64,000 nucleotides of DNA. Source: Plantago ovata (lineage: Eukaryota; Streptophyta; Magnoliopsida; Lamiales; Plantaginaceae). Below are positions 23,807-38,420 of the stretch, in pieces. The stretch lies in contig CM051456.1 of NCBI GenBank assembly GCA_028274465.1, positions 119,676,880-119,740,879 on the forward strand, given 5' to 3'. Positions within the stretch are counted from its first letter, which is position 1; every line of letters begins with the position of its first letter. The translations under genes were made by a program, and so were the position numbers. Under the pieces are notes generated by a model. It searched no databases, had not been told where the DNA came from, and saw only the letters and a program-made list of their open reading frames with translations.

Positions 23807-25590
23807 GTAGGTACTAGCATCACGTCAACAACTTTGTACACATACTCAAACTTGAATTCAACTCAAATTGTTAATAAGAGGGACCAATATTCTAGTTTAA
23901 GCTCGAAACACCATGAATAATTTCAACCTCAAACTTGAGATGAAATGAAAGGCAAACAAATAAGGGTTAGGAGAAACCGCATTAGTTGAATGAGCTGTCG
24001 TCTAGCTATTCAAACCTTAACAAGTTTGAAGAATTAATGAATCGAGTTTTAACAAGTTTGAAGAATTAATGAATCGGGTTTTAACAAGTTTGAAGAAAAT
24101 ATCTGGATTCTGGTGCCTGGTGGTAGACTGGTAGTAGTTGAAATTTGAATATGAAATTAATCCATCAATCCAATGTTACTTATTCCAGTTATTAGTAGCT
24201 AGGGAACGTTTTGAATTTGTACCAATAAGTTGAAGTGTTAAACATGGAGGGGTCTCAGATTGTACGACTCGCTGAGTACACGCAACATGCGTTGATATTT
24301 GATCTCCTAAGAGGTCGTTTGGTTCAGTAGGAAAAGAAAATGTTTTGGTGGAATTGTCCCATATTTCATTGATTGGTTGATAAAAAATCTAACAAGTAAA
24401 TCTCTGAAACCGGTCAGACCATATTTTGGCATTTTGAAAACCGGAAATCTACTTGAGCACAATTTGTGCTTGAAATCCAAACACTTTTCCAATTTGAAAT
24501 ACAGGGAGGGGACATGTATTTCATTTTGGAAATGTTTCCATTTTTCTCTACCTATTCTACCCACCAAAACACACATTTTTTGTCCAAATTAACCTCACTA
24601 TCCCATATTATTACGATTGACATTCCCCAAATAACAAAATCAAAATTGCAGTCTGTTCCCAAATGAGTAATGACATTGCATTACAGAACAATGTAATTTC
24701 TTCTTCACCCTATTTTCAAGTTACACATTAATAGGAATCCCCACATTAACACCACTTGCACAAACCACCGTCAATAAACATCATCACTCTAAAAATAACA
24801 ATCTTAGTCCACAAAAAACTATAGCCAAATCTGAAAAACATAACGAAAACCATATCTTAACCATGGAAGAAGCAAGGGACAAGTGGGCCCCGTCGTTGGC
24901 CACCATATCATATTCTTTATCTATATGCACATACCTGAAATCTTCTTCCAGTTTTTCTTGATGGGATTTGGATTCTTTGAATAATAATAATTATACAAAA
25001 AAAACCAGAGGAAGAAGAAACAAGAACAAGAAGGAAAAGAAGAAGATTAACAAGGCGTGAAAATCATTAATTAACTAGTGAAGGAAGAATAATTAATCAA
25101 TCAATCATAAATCATCAATCATCGATAATAATAAATGATTGATAATTAATTCATTGGTGAATGACGAGGAAGAAATAAAATCTGCCTTTGAAATCGTTTC
25201 GCGTTCTTTTGATTCTGTTTATGCGACTGTAGTAGTTTTACAGTAGAGAGAGAAAATAAAAAGTAAGAAGAAGAGTGTTGTAGGTTGGACCAAATTTTCT
25301 TATCCATTTTAATAAACCAATGAAAGATCAACATTTACTACTACATTTTCTAGTTAAGGACTTGGACCACATTTGCTAGTAGGACTTTTCTACGGGCAGG
25401 CAGGCTTTCGCCTTGCCTAACAACAGATACCCAATCAAAAGTCGCTACGTCATTCGCCTTCGTCAACTCTTCGCAAAAAAGTTAAAATAATTATTTTTAT
25501 TTATTTTTCAATTAAATATAAATTTACTTAAATAACCTTGAATTAGAATAATAAATACAGTTATTAAAAAATATAGTAAAATAAAAATAT
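23807..25590. other. Gene-free region
   Basis: Apart from the short tandem repeat, I see no gene. About 24310-24600 starts GAGGTCGTTTGGTTCAG, reminiscent of a Tourist-type terminus, but no matching right end was found. Confidence 0.35.
24010..24100 (+). repeat. Short tandem repeat of about 33 bp
   Basis: TTAACAAGTTTGAAGAATTA followed by ATGAATCGAGTT is present twice and a third time in part, with one A/G difference. Confidence 0.8.
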
Positions 25591-25760
25591 TTACATTTAT
25601 TATTATTATTATTATTATCATCTTTTAATATTCGGGCCAGGTGGGCTGATGACGGTTCAGGTCGGGCCCGAGAACCGGGAAGGGCCGGGCCGGCCCCGAG
25701 AACATGCCGTCGGTCAGAAACGGACCGGAAGGTCCGGCCCGGATTCATATCCCATCTTTG
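25590..25760. mobile_element. G+C-rich fragment, probably from a hAT-type element
   Basis: A (TTA)n run at about 25596-25618 is followed by about 120 bp of strongly G+C-rich sequence with GGGCCGGGCCGGCCCCG and repeats of CGGACCGG/CCGGTCC. Subterminal arrays of GGCCGG-type motifs are common in plant hAT-type elements. A similar block is at 26385-26471. Confidence 0.4.
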
Positions 25761-25794
25761 CATCTAATTAAAAAAATAGTAATTTTAATGTTGG

Positions 25795-25860
25795 ATGTGG
25801 GATTTGAACCCAAGCCACCACAGTGGAAGTTAGCTTACTTAACCAATAGGAGAATGTTCC
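25795..25860 (-). mobile_element. SINE or tRNA-like fragment
   Basis: Read on the minus strand, GGTTCAAATCCCACATCC carries a good RNA polymerase III B box, preceded by TTGGTTAAGTAAGCTAAC as a weak A-box region. It does not fold into a complete tRNA by eye. Confidence 0.4.
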
Positions 25861-26384
25861 AATTTGGTTGAATTGATGATGTTATAAATTTAAGTAATGT
25901 ATTTTGTATAATGTAAACATTTAACATTTTAATTGTGAATTTGCATTTCATTTTATTATATTCTTAATCTTAAACTATAATAAATTATTTCTCATTGTTT
26001 TTTTACTCTGGCTGATTGACCAACGGAATTACTCATTATTCTAACCTCAACAATGTCCATCCTTACCATATGACTCACATGATGACTAGTTTGTAAACGT
26101 GTTGTCTAGTTGATTTATTATTTATGAATTTTTCTACATTTATATTAAATAATAAACTAATTGACACTAAGAACGGATAAAACAACATATATCATGACTT
26201 GTTACGTATATGAGGCTACTAAGTTGCTTCTATAATTGTGATAGAGTTAAGACAATGTAAGTTGGTATCTATGAGTCTGAAGGTTTGACTCATTTTATAC
26301 TGAATGTTTCATTGGAGAAGATTGATGCACTTATCCATTATCTCGTATCTCACTGATTGTTATCATTTGTTAGTTTGATGAGTA

Positions 26385-26471
26385 TAGGGATGTCAATGGG
26401 CCGGACCGGGCTTTAAGAGGCCCGGTCGGGCCCGTGAAGACTAACACCAGGCCCGGGCTCAGGCCGGGCCT
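26385..26471 (+). mobile_element. hAT-like terminus with GGCCGG-type subterminal motifs
   Basis: TAGGGATGTCAATGGGCCGG is a typical start of plant hAT elements (TAGGGATG). It is followed by GGACCGGGC and inverted GCCCGGTCGGGCCCG. No right end (CATCCCTA) was found downstream. Confidence 0.5.
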
Positions 26472-27611
26472 TTTTTTTTTTTTAATCAATTATTTAGTAA
26501 TCTAAATGTTGTTTTTTTAGTTATGTAGTGTAGTACTAGTAGAATGGTAAATCTATTTAATTTATATCTTTTTGCTTGAAATCAAATATTTTGATATCAC
26601 TTTTATCATTTGCTTGGGATCGAATGAATTTTTGTGAAAATAAATTTCGAATCAGTTTCTCTTTTGGTCAATTTTATTCTTGTTTTGTAGGATTGGCTCT
26701 TAGATTAGTAACCTATATATTTATGATGAGTAGTCCGATTAAGGTTACACCTATATATACAATTAAAATTAATAGACATTTTTATTAATATTGTGAATAA
26801 TATTCTAATCGGATAATAAAATTAAGAGAGATGTAGCCCATTTAAAATAACCCTAATATAATCTATTAAATCGATTTTAAATTTAGACATATAAAATAAA
26901 TATGTGAATATTTGTTGGCCATTTTTTTCATCTGTATGCACAATTTTGATTATTTTCGATTGGGTGAATACAAGCCAAATTTAAATAGGAACGGTTGTAT
27001 CCCACTCAAATTCAAATCGGATAATTTCGGATTAAATTTGATTCGATTTATTTTTTATCATAACAAATTTCGGGTTAAATTTGATTCGATTTATTGAGTT
27101 CAAATATATTTTTAATCTGATGAATTTATGTCAATATTAATTTGGATAATTTGGAATCGGTTATCTTGTTGTCAACTTTATTATTATGTTGTCAGATCAA
27201 ATCCCGGGTTAAATTTAGATATTTAACCGATATATTTCTGATCCTTTATGGACTAAATTGAATTTTGGCATATCAATTTTAACATGATACGCCCATTTAT
27301 ATAAAATTAAAGAAATTAAATAATTTCTATTTGTGAATAATCTTGTGTTTGGAAGCTCCATGAACACTTTTTAGCTTCCTTTGTCCACTCTAATTCATGA
27401 GTTGGAACAGGTCAATTATATGGGAATGCGAATGGGAAAATAGACGAGAATGAGCGACATGTCACTGTTTTTTCTTACGAGAAGTCGACTGAGAGGTAGC
27501 AGCAGCAAGAGAGAGACGTGAATGAGTGTTCAATTAATTATAAATTTAGGTTGACTATTAATTTTCTATTATGATATTGTATAAAGTAATAGCAATTAAT
27601 GAACAAAGTAA

Positions 27612-27700
27612 TTGGTAGCCTGGTGGTTTAGTCTTGTGCTATTTAGCCAAAGGTCTCAGTTCAAATCCTAGCTTTGAATATTTTGGTAACTATAGTTAAA
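27612..27700 (+). mobile_element. SINE-like head
   Basis: GTAGCCTGGTGGTTTAG resembles an A box and CAGTTCAAATCCTAGC a B box, about 40 bp apart, as in tRNA-derived SINEs. No A-tail could be assigned. Confidence 0.5.
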
Positions 27701-29460
27701 TATTTTCAAATTCATTAATAAATAATTTAATATAATAAAAATAATTATAAAAATCGTCCAAAAAATATTAATAAATCGAAATTATAAAAAAAAATATTAA
27801 AATTTTTATTTTTTGGAGGGTAAAAATGACATTTTATAAAATATTAATATTTTTATTATAATTTATTAATTAAAATATTAATAAGGCGACAAGGCGAAGG
27901 ATAAGGCGAAAGGCGATCGCCAAATATTTTTCGGCGAAGTGTTGTAAACCAAGATCTAATGGTCTAGATCAGTTTGCCTGATATCAGGCAGGGCGAGGGC
28001 CTGACCCTAGAAGACCTCTTCCTAGTAAATGATGGTTTTCCTTTTCCTAGTTCAAACCAAACGGGCTCTTAGGAAAAATCAAATATAGTCTATTATCTCC
28101 CCTCTCATTGTAGATAAGTCCTAGTTGTGGAAGGAAGGAAGCACAAGTACCCCAACTAGAGTAAGGATGAGGCTTTTAGTGACCCATCTCAAAACGACTT
28201 AGACGACTTTACAAAATTCCCAACATCAGATAGAGTGAGAATTAGTGACGCTGAAAAATGTGTATGTTGTGAGTATAAGTTGATAAAATCCCAACACCCT
28301 CCATCATCCCCTTAAAATACCTTGTTAAGGAACATGATCATAACATGTTCTCTCACGTGTAGGTTGCGGTTAGTCGAACCTGAACATGGAACAATAAACG
28401 CTATCTTTGGGCATGTCTGAATTATTATTGGTTAGAGCACTAGTTATCAACTTGGGCCTTTAATTGAATAACCATATTAAATCTTTCACTCGTTCGGTCT
28501 CTCTAAAGATGTTGGAACTTGGAATGAGCCTATGAGTGATGGAAAGTGTTAATTATTTCTTTACATTTTTATTTTTGTCCATTCATTCAATTCTTTATGT
28601 TTCCTTTGTTCGACTTCCGCTTACCACTTTATTATGGATCTCACCATATAAATACAGTATATATCATATAACACATTCACTAAAAATCGTGCAAGAATCA
28701 AACGTAATCTATTCATTGGAACGAATGGAGTGTAAGACAAGTGGATTTCTTTTTCACATCTTCATAAGTTTGAGCTTTTGAGGGAATTGAAATTCTATCA
28801 AGGTTATCGGTCATTAAGGCCTTTGGCTCTCAACCCATCTGGATCCGAACTTTTGTAGAAACAAATTTCATCCATATTAAATTTCCACTCAAATGAACTC
28901 CCACAAAAAATGAAATCAATCACGAATGCAAATAAACACTACTATAAGAAGACAATAAACTATATGGACGCTGTGTTCTCCTTATCGTTGCATAGTTCGG
29001 GGATGAGATGTGGTCGGGTTCCTCTAGGCATTCAACATTATACATATCCCATCTTCGCTAGAATGATGTACAAATTTCCAAGCATAAGAAACCCTATTTA
29101 GAAATTGTATTCGAGAGTTTGAATTTAGATTAATTGAATGTACACCACAACTAACTAGGCAAAGATGTCCAAAAATCATGACATTACTGCAATAAATTCT
29201 GGGATCGGTTGGATAGATAGAAGAAAATAGAGGATATGATATTTTGTTCCAAGCCGATTGTCCGGAAGTGAATCCAACCGTGTGTACGTGTAGACATCCC
29301 AACGCAACTTCTGGTGACTGGTTAAATAAAATCCACTTCTTCTTCTTACAAAAAAAATCATAAAACTCTTTTTCTTGGACGGCTAACAAAATCCACATTA
29401 CAAGTAAAAAATTCCGACCTCACAAAAATTACAGCATCCTAGTTTACTAGCTGGGGACTT
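27701..29460. other. Gene-free region upstream of BAM1
   Basis: Degenerate sequence with no readable gene. The motif AAGGCGAAGGATAAGGCGAA near 27890-27920 is a short local repeat. Confidence 0.4.
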
Positions 29461-29465
29461 GAAGC

Positions 29466-29650
29466 TCTACACGTGATTACTTCAACAAAACGAACGAACG
29501 ATAGCACGAAACTCTCCTCTATTAACTGGAACCTTCAACTCCAAGCCAAATCCCACCGTCCCTTTCACGTGACTCTACTCCCCATCAACAGATCTCAGCC
29601 GTCGCCTACGCTTCCGTAAATATCCATCCACGTGTCCCATTCCACGTGTC
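29466..29650 (+). promoter_or_regulatory. Four CACGTG G-boxes upstream of BAM1, two of them ABRE-like
   Basis: CACGTG occurs at 29470-29475, 29566-29571, 29629-29634 and 29643-29648. The last two read CCACGTGTC, the ABRE consensus bound by ABF/AREB bZIP factors. In Arabidopsis, BAM1 is induced by ABA and osmotic stress through this route; its use here is inference. Confidence 0.75.
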
Positions 29651-29709
29651 TCTATCTCCACGGTCCACCTGAATATTACTCTTTCAAAATTTTCTTATCC
29701 TCAAAAGTG

Positions 29710-29719
29710 TATATATAAG
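29710..29719 (+). promoter_or_regulatory. TATA box of BAM1
   Basis: TATATATAAG lies about 206 bp before the start codon and 60-70 bp after the last G-box. It implies a leader of roughly 170 nt. Confidence 0.7.
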
Positions 29720-29915
29720 CCACGCTTCCACAAGCTTCTCTCTTCCATAAACTCGAAAATCATTAAGTGTTTCCATACCATCTCTCCGAGAGTTTCGATT
29801 TGATAGATCAAATTCATTCACGGCATTTGATTAATTTCTCATCATCATCATATCCTTTATACATATATATATATATATTTGATTGATTGAATTGATTGAT
29901 TGATTGATTAAAAGA

Positions 29916-32886
<2,971 letters not shown>

Positions 32887-33680
32887 TATAATTAGTGGTG
32901 CCAATATTATTTGATTACCGTGTGCCACATAAAAGTAGATAACTTTTACTCTGTCCATATTTTGAAGACTATCCTGTATCTTTTTAATAACGTGTACTTA
33001 CTGCCATTTTACTGGATGTGTGACAGATTTCTACTCAATCTTGTGTCTATCAGTGAACTAGAAATACATGTAAAATTTTCAGCGTTTAGAGATCATGTCG
33101 GGATCATCTCTGTATAATATTTATTAATTAATCTATAACCATTTTTAAGTACACAGGAAGTGCAATTTGTTGATCAGACGTGTTTACCAAATGGCCAAAT
33201 CTTTCTAGCCCGTACCCATATCGTATGCATTGGAACTTCAATGTTTCTACTGTATCAGTATGTAGCAAGTATGCACTGGAAATCAAGCAGCCTCTAGTAC
33301 TGAAACTCTATGTGGCTAAAGCCATCAAAAGAGCTTCAACACAAAAAGCTCCGCTTATAAAATGCGGAACACACTAATATTTACACTATATTATAAGTTA
33401 TCAACTAGGCGTGGCACGTAATACACCGCCATTGAGCTCGTCATTGATCAAAGTAACATTATATTTGAGGTTCTGATTTTGCATTTGCGTGTAGTATACA
33501 GTGGCCCTGTATTTGATGCTATATTTAGATGCTCTATATTTAGTAACTGAAAAGATTTTGCGTTTGTTTTCTATTTTGTTTGTCCTATCGAGGCAGTAGT
33601 ATTGATTTCTATCCAAGAAGGTGATAGGGCTCTATCAGGGCCATGCAACAAATTTTTGATCCTGAACTTGTCTCCAATTT
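32887..33680. other. BAM1 3' flank and P450 promoter
   Basis: BAM1 3' untranslated region is followed by A+T-rich sequence without a gene. Confidence 0.4.
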
Positions 33681-33687
33681 AGCTGGC

Positions 33688-33696
33688 TATATATAA
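33688..33696 (+). promoter_or_regulatory. TATA box of the CYP79-type gene
   Basis: TATATATAA lies 53 bp before the first in-frame ATG, giving a leader of about 20-30 nt. Confidence 0.6.
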
Positions 33697-33748
33697 TGCC
33701 ATCCTGAAGCTTTTAAATTCTGTAACTCATTTCTTCATATACTCATTT

Positions 33749-35467
33749 ATGTCTGTTTCAATTTCCTCTGATATCGACATGGAAATTACTTTCAAAGCAT
33801 CATCACTCTTGTTGATAACAACAACAACAATAGTTTTGCTTTTCCGTGCAATTTTCGTAGTTCTTCGCAAATTGGAAAGCACTAAGAGAATCCAACTCCC
33901 ACCAGGTCCGAGACCATTTCCAGTAGTTGGTTGCCTGATCCAAATGATAAGAAACAAGCCTATGTTTCGATGGCTACACCAACTTATGGATGAAATGAAC
34001 ACCGAAATTGTATGCCTACGCCTCGGTGCCACTCATGTGATTTCTGTCAAATCACCTGAACTTGCTCGGGAGTTCTTACGAAAGCAAGATGCTGTTTTTT
34101 GTTCAAGGCCGTATTGTATGACAGGTCGGTTGGCTAGCAGTGGCTACAAGGTTACAGGTCCTTCCCCGGCAGGCCCCCAGTGGAAGAAAATGAGGAGAGT
34201 TATCACTCAGGAAGTTTTTTCAGCTCAAACGCATTGTATGCTACATCACCAAAGAATGGAAGAAGCTGATCACCTCGTACGTTATGTTTACAATCTCTCC
34301 CAACAGCAAGATGGATTAGTAAATGTGAGAGTTGCTACGCAGCATTACTGTGGAAACTTGATTAGGCGTCTAGTGTTTGGGAAAAGGTTTTTTGGCAGAG
34401 GCAGTGATGATGGAGGCCCTGGAGTGGAAGAAATAGAACAAGTGGCTGGATCCTTCACTGTACTTCAGCATGTTTACGGTTCGTGCATTGCTGATTATCT
34501 TCCTTGGTTGGAGATATTTGATTTCGATGGTTATGGGAGAATTTTAAAGAGGGCAATGAATGATGTAATGAAGTACCAAGATCCAATCATTGATGAACGG
34601 CTTCAGGTGTGGAAAAATGGGTTGAGACGAGAAGAAGATGACATTCTTGATGTTCTAATCAATCTCAAAGATTCCAACGATGATCCACTGTTAACAGTTG
34701 AAGAGATCAAAGCACAAGTTGCTGTAAGAGTTGAATTTACATTGATGACATTGATGTTGATTTAGTTATCTGTATTTACACAGATGTAATTACAAGCTAA
34801 TAATATTGTTCAATACTTGCAGGAACTAATGTTAGCAGCTCTGGACAATGCATCAAATGCAGTTGAGTGGAGTATGGCGGAAATGATTAATCAACCTGAT
34901 ATTCTATGCAAATCCCAAAAAGAGTTGGATGAAGTGGTTGGTCAAGACAGATTGGTACAAGAATCAGATATCGAAAAATTGAATTATGTGAAGGCTTGTG
35001 CAAAAGAAGCCTTAAGATTGCATCCGGTGTCACCTTTTGCTGTCCCACATGTATCATTGAGTGATACTATTGTCTCTGGTTATTTCATACCAAAAAGTAG
35101 TTATGTTCTGCTAAGCCGCCCTGGCCTAGGTCGAAACCCCAGAATCTGGAATGAGCCGCTTAAGTACAAGCCTGAGAGGCACATCCATAGTGATGGCTCA
35201 GATGTTGGGCTTGCAGATCAAGAACTTCATATGGTATCGTTTAGCACAGGAAGGCGCGGCTGTCCTGCTGTTGTACTAGGCACAACGGCCACTGTCATGC
35301 TTTTGGCAAGGCTTGTTCAAGGATTCACTTGGACTACTGCACCTGGTGATGATGATCTAAGGGTTGATTTGCTTGAATCTGAAAATGACATGTTTCTTGC
35401 AAAGCCACTTCATGCTCTAGCAAAGCCAAGATTGAATGCCAAGGTTTATAATCAACTTCAGAACTAA
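33749..35467 (+). CDS. CYP79: Cytochrome P450, CYP79 family (amino acid N-hydroxylase type), two exons
   Basis: Exons 33749-34723 and 34823-35467 (GCT|GTAAGA and TTGCAG|GAACTA, phase 0), 539 residues. An N-terminal membrane anchor is followed by the Pro-rich hinge LPPGPRPFPVVG. The I-helix reads LMLAALDNASNAVEW, lacking the usual AGxDT motif and matching the CYP79 form DNPSN. The ExxR motif is KEALRLHP and the PERF region is the CYP79-like PERHIHSD. The heme loop is FSTGRRGCPAVVLGT, with Ala instead of the usual Gly after Cys+1, as in CYP79s. These enzymes convert an amino acid into an aldoxime at the ER, feeding cyanogenic glucoside, glucosinolate or volatile pathways; the substrate cannot be read. 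The in-frame ATG at 33779 is an alternative start. A broken copy follows. Confidence 0.92.
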
Positions 35468-36021
35468 TAGAGAGCCAGGATGAAATCAGGGGCGAACCAT
35501 CTGTCTTGACCGACAATATGTTGAATTGTTGATGAACTTCTGAGACCATTGAGTTTGTGACTTTGTGTAATCAATCAAGAGTTGTTTGGTTTCTCATTTG
35601 GTTGTTTCTTTTGTGTCCGTTCTCTAAACTATTTACATGCATGTTTGATAATAAGGGAAGAAAACGTAATAGTTGATCTAATATGGATCCAAATGTGATA
35701 AATGAATAAATTTGATCCATGCAGAAGCAAAATGTACTAGTTTAGCAACATTAACCTTTGATTTCACATGCTTGAGGTAGCACATCATGTAGTTGATTTC
35801 AGCAAAATATTGCTTGAATTGTTTCCAAGTTTATGTATGGGATTTTGAGGATCAGCTACGTACAAATGATACACTTCTTAACCAACGACTTCAAATGATT
35901 TTGAGGACTCAGTGTCCGTAACTCAATATGATACACATAACAATTAATCATCGAATCTACATCGATGTTGAGTTCTACACAAACGTTATTACTAATAACA
36001 CTGTTCGGTTAACTCTTGCAG
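35468..36021 (+). other. Spacer between CYP79 gene and pseudogene
   Basis: Holds the CYP79 3' untranslated region. From about 35950 it holds a remnant resembling the CYP79 intron (ACATCGATGTTGAG versus ACATTGATGTTGAT), ending in CTCTTGCAG. No first exon is present. Confidence 0.55.
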
Positions 36022-36658
36022 GAACTAATGTTAGCTGCTGTGGACAATCCATCAAATGCGACTGAGTGGACTATTGAGAAATGATCAATCAACCTGCTAT
36101 TCTCCGCAAAGCCCAAAAAGAGTTGAACGAAGTGGTTGGTCAAGACAGATTAATACAAGAATCAGATATCAAAAAATTGAATTATTTGAAAGCTTGTGAA
36201 AAGAAGCCTTAAGGTTACATCCGGTGCCACCTTTTAATGTTCCACATGTATCATTAAGTGGCACTATCATCTCGGGTTATTTCATACCAAAAGGTAGTCA
36301 TGTTCTGTTAAGCCGCCTTGGCCTAGGTCGGAATCCCAGAGTCTGGGATGAGCCGCTTAAGTACAATCCTGAGCGGCACATCCATAGTGATGGATCAGAT
36401 GTTGTGCTTGCAGATCAAGAACTTCATATGATATCGTTTAGCACAGGGAGGCGCGGTTGTCCTGCTGTCATACTAGGTACAACAACAACCATTATGCTTC
36501 TGGCAAGGCTTATTCAAGGATTCAGTTGGAGCGCACCAGATGACGATCACGGAGTTGATTTGGTTGAATCTGAAAATGACATGTGTCTTGCAAAACCACT
36601 TCATGCTCTAGCAAAACCAAGACTGGCGGCTAATGTTTATAATCAACTTCAAAACTAA
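36022..36658 (+). pseudogene. Truncated, frameshifted tandem copy of the CYP79-type gene (exon 2 only)
   Basis: Begins with GAACTAATGTTAGCTGCTGT right after an intact-looking acceptor and ends at the same stop context as the full gene. Compared with exon 2 of the neighbour it has lost one base near 36075 (creating a stop after TIEK) and one base near 36196. The last 144 codons are open and retain the heme loop FSTGRRGCPAVILGT. Its I-helix keeps the family form DNPSN. Exon 1 is missing, so the duplication breakpoint probably lay in the intron. Confidence 0.92.
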
Positions 36659-37309
36659 TAGAGCCAGCAACAGGGGCGACCAACAGTCTTGGCCTTAATA
36701 AAAGCGGTGAACACATTACTCTGTGAAATTGATCAGGTTGCTAACCCTACCATTGGGTTTGTATGATCTTTAGTTCAATCGGGTTATTTGGTTCCTCATT
36801 TGGTGGTTCATTTTTGGTGTCCGTTCTTTGAAGTGTTACCTCCCAGTGTAAAATATTACTCTGTGTGAACTTTGGCATTGAGTTTCATTGTTCATTTGGT
36901 CATGATATAATTCACTAGAATTCGTAACTTAAAATTTACACGCTACTAGGCCTCTCAAAAGAGTCACAACAACATTGATCTTTCAAAAACTTCCAGAAAC
37001 ACAATTTTGACATTTCAACTACTAAAGATAGCTATGGGGAAAATTTACCAAACTTGCAAGAAGCGGAAGTGCAGGTCACATTTTGCGGTAAAACATGGAC
37101 AAACATTCTTCCGATTTTATAGAAGTATAGAACAAATGGAGTGAGTTTCTCACTCATCATGACCAAACAGGCTATGACAATTGTCATTTTCTGGTAGAAT
37201 TGGCTACACTATATTTACCCTGACAAGCCCAAACAATCTCGTCAAACACATTCGAAATTATTATCCTTCCACTAACAATCTCTCTCAATTCCTCACAAGT
37301 TTCGTAACC
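36659..37309 (+). promoter_or_regulatory. Spacer and upstream region of the LEA-like gene
   Basis: The pseudogene 3' flank is followed by the promoter of the next gene. CTATATTTA at about 37208-37216 is a possible TATA box about 95 bp before the start codon. Confidence 0.4.
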
Positions 37310-38077
37310 ATGTCAAGTGCTCAATTCAACGCTGGACAAGAAAAAGCCCATGCTGAGGTACTATTACATCGTACTCGTACTTATCATGTGTCATACATTA
37401 CGATAAGATTGAAATATTTCGATATGAACATCATTGTAGTCACTTCATCTGTAAGTAATTAAACAGAACTCGTAGAGAGTATGGAATTAGTCCAAATATA
37501 TGAAGTTTTTCACACTACTCTGGTTGTAAGCTATGAGCCTATGATATCCTGAAATAATTCTGTTTTAGTTAATTGATTTACCCTGAGAAATTGTATTGAA
37601 TTTAGAGATCCATTTATATTAAATCTCCAACAATTGGAAAATGGTTTGGCAGAACCAGGCAGGGCAAGTGTTGGAGTCCGCTAAGCACACAGCCAGTGCA
37701 GCTCATGACAAGGCCTCAGATGCCATGGGTGCTGCCCATGACAAGGCTTCAGATGCCATGGGTACTGCCCACGACAAGGCCTCAGATGCCATGGGTACTG
37801 CCCATGACAAGGCCTCAGATGCCATGGGCCGGTCTCCTGCAGAAACTCAACAGGCCAAGGAAGAAAATGCCTCTTTCCTTCAACAGGTTCAAATATCCCA
37901 ACTTTTTTCTTTTTTTAATCTCATGTCAAATAATATTACAACTACAAATATAATCTGTCAAGAACTAATGTACATTGCTAATTAATGATGTTACAGACTG
38001 GTGAACAAGTGGCTAGCCTTGCTCAGGGCGCCATCGATGGGGTGAAGAGCACTCTTGGAATGAGCGACAAGAAGTGA
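37310..38077 (+). CDS. LEA/KIN2-like stress protein with 11-residue repeats, three exons
   Basis: Exons 37310-37357, 37653-37886 and 37997-38077 (all GT-AG, phase 0), 120 residues. The N-terminus SSAQFNAGQEKAHAENQAGQ resembles the KIN1/KIN2-type start. The centre holds four copies of the 11-mer AHDKASDAMG(A/T/R), the periodicity of group-3 LEA proteins that form amphipathic helices on drying. The end GAIDGVKSTLGMSDKK is also KIN2-like. The product is small, hydrophilic and Cys-free, and is expected to be cytosolic and stress-induced. The placement of exon 1 rests on splice sites and phase rather than on a homologue, but the reading is consistent. Confidence 0.85.
37701..37832 (+). repeat. Four tandem 33-bp repeats coding the LEA 11-mers
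   Basis: Units start at 37701, 37734, 37767 and 37800 and differ at only a few positions (GCT/GCC, GAC AAG GCC/GCT). Near identity suggests recent expansion or ongoing homogenisation. Confidence 0.92.
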
Positions 38078-38420
38078 ACAATCAATACCAAGTACACCAT
38101 GCTGAGCATTAATACTTGTTATTTGCTACGTACCAAATTTATAGTCCAGTTTAGGTTCTAGTATACATTTGATTTTTCTACGAGTTTCAGGGATTCTCCA
38201 TGGAGATTGTTCCCGTGATGTAATAAGACTTCTATTGCAACTGTTTGAGAATTCTGTAATATTGGATTCTCACCAAATGTAATAAAATGCGAAAAAAAAG
38301 TTTAAACATGATCTCAAGTTTTTGCAACTTACAGATTTGTTCTGTTTGGTCTAACAAAAGCTTATAATAGTTACTAAAATAAACTAGGCTTCAATGTACA
38401 AATGAAACCTATAATTAATA
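38078..38420. other. Convergent 3' regions
   Basis: A 343-bp spacer between two convergent genes. It holds their 3' untranslated regions; AATAAAATG at about 38280 is a likely polyadenylation signal for the LEA-like gene. Confidence 0.5.

Noticed and set aside
25795..25860. Possible functional tRNA gene
   Set aside because: It has a B box but no acceptor stem or cloverleaf I can fold by eye; treated as a SINE-like fragment.
33180..33616. Short open frames between BAM1 and the P450
   Set aside because: No domain, poor start context and A+T-driven composition.
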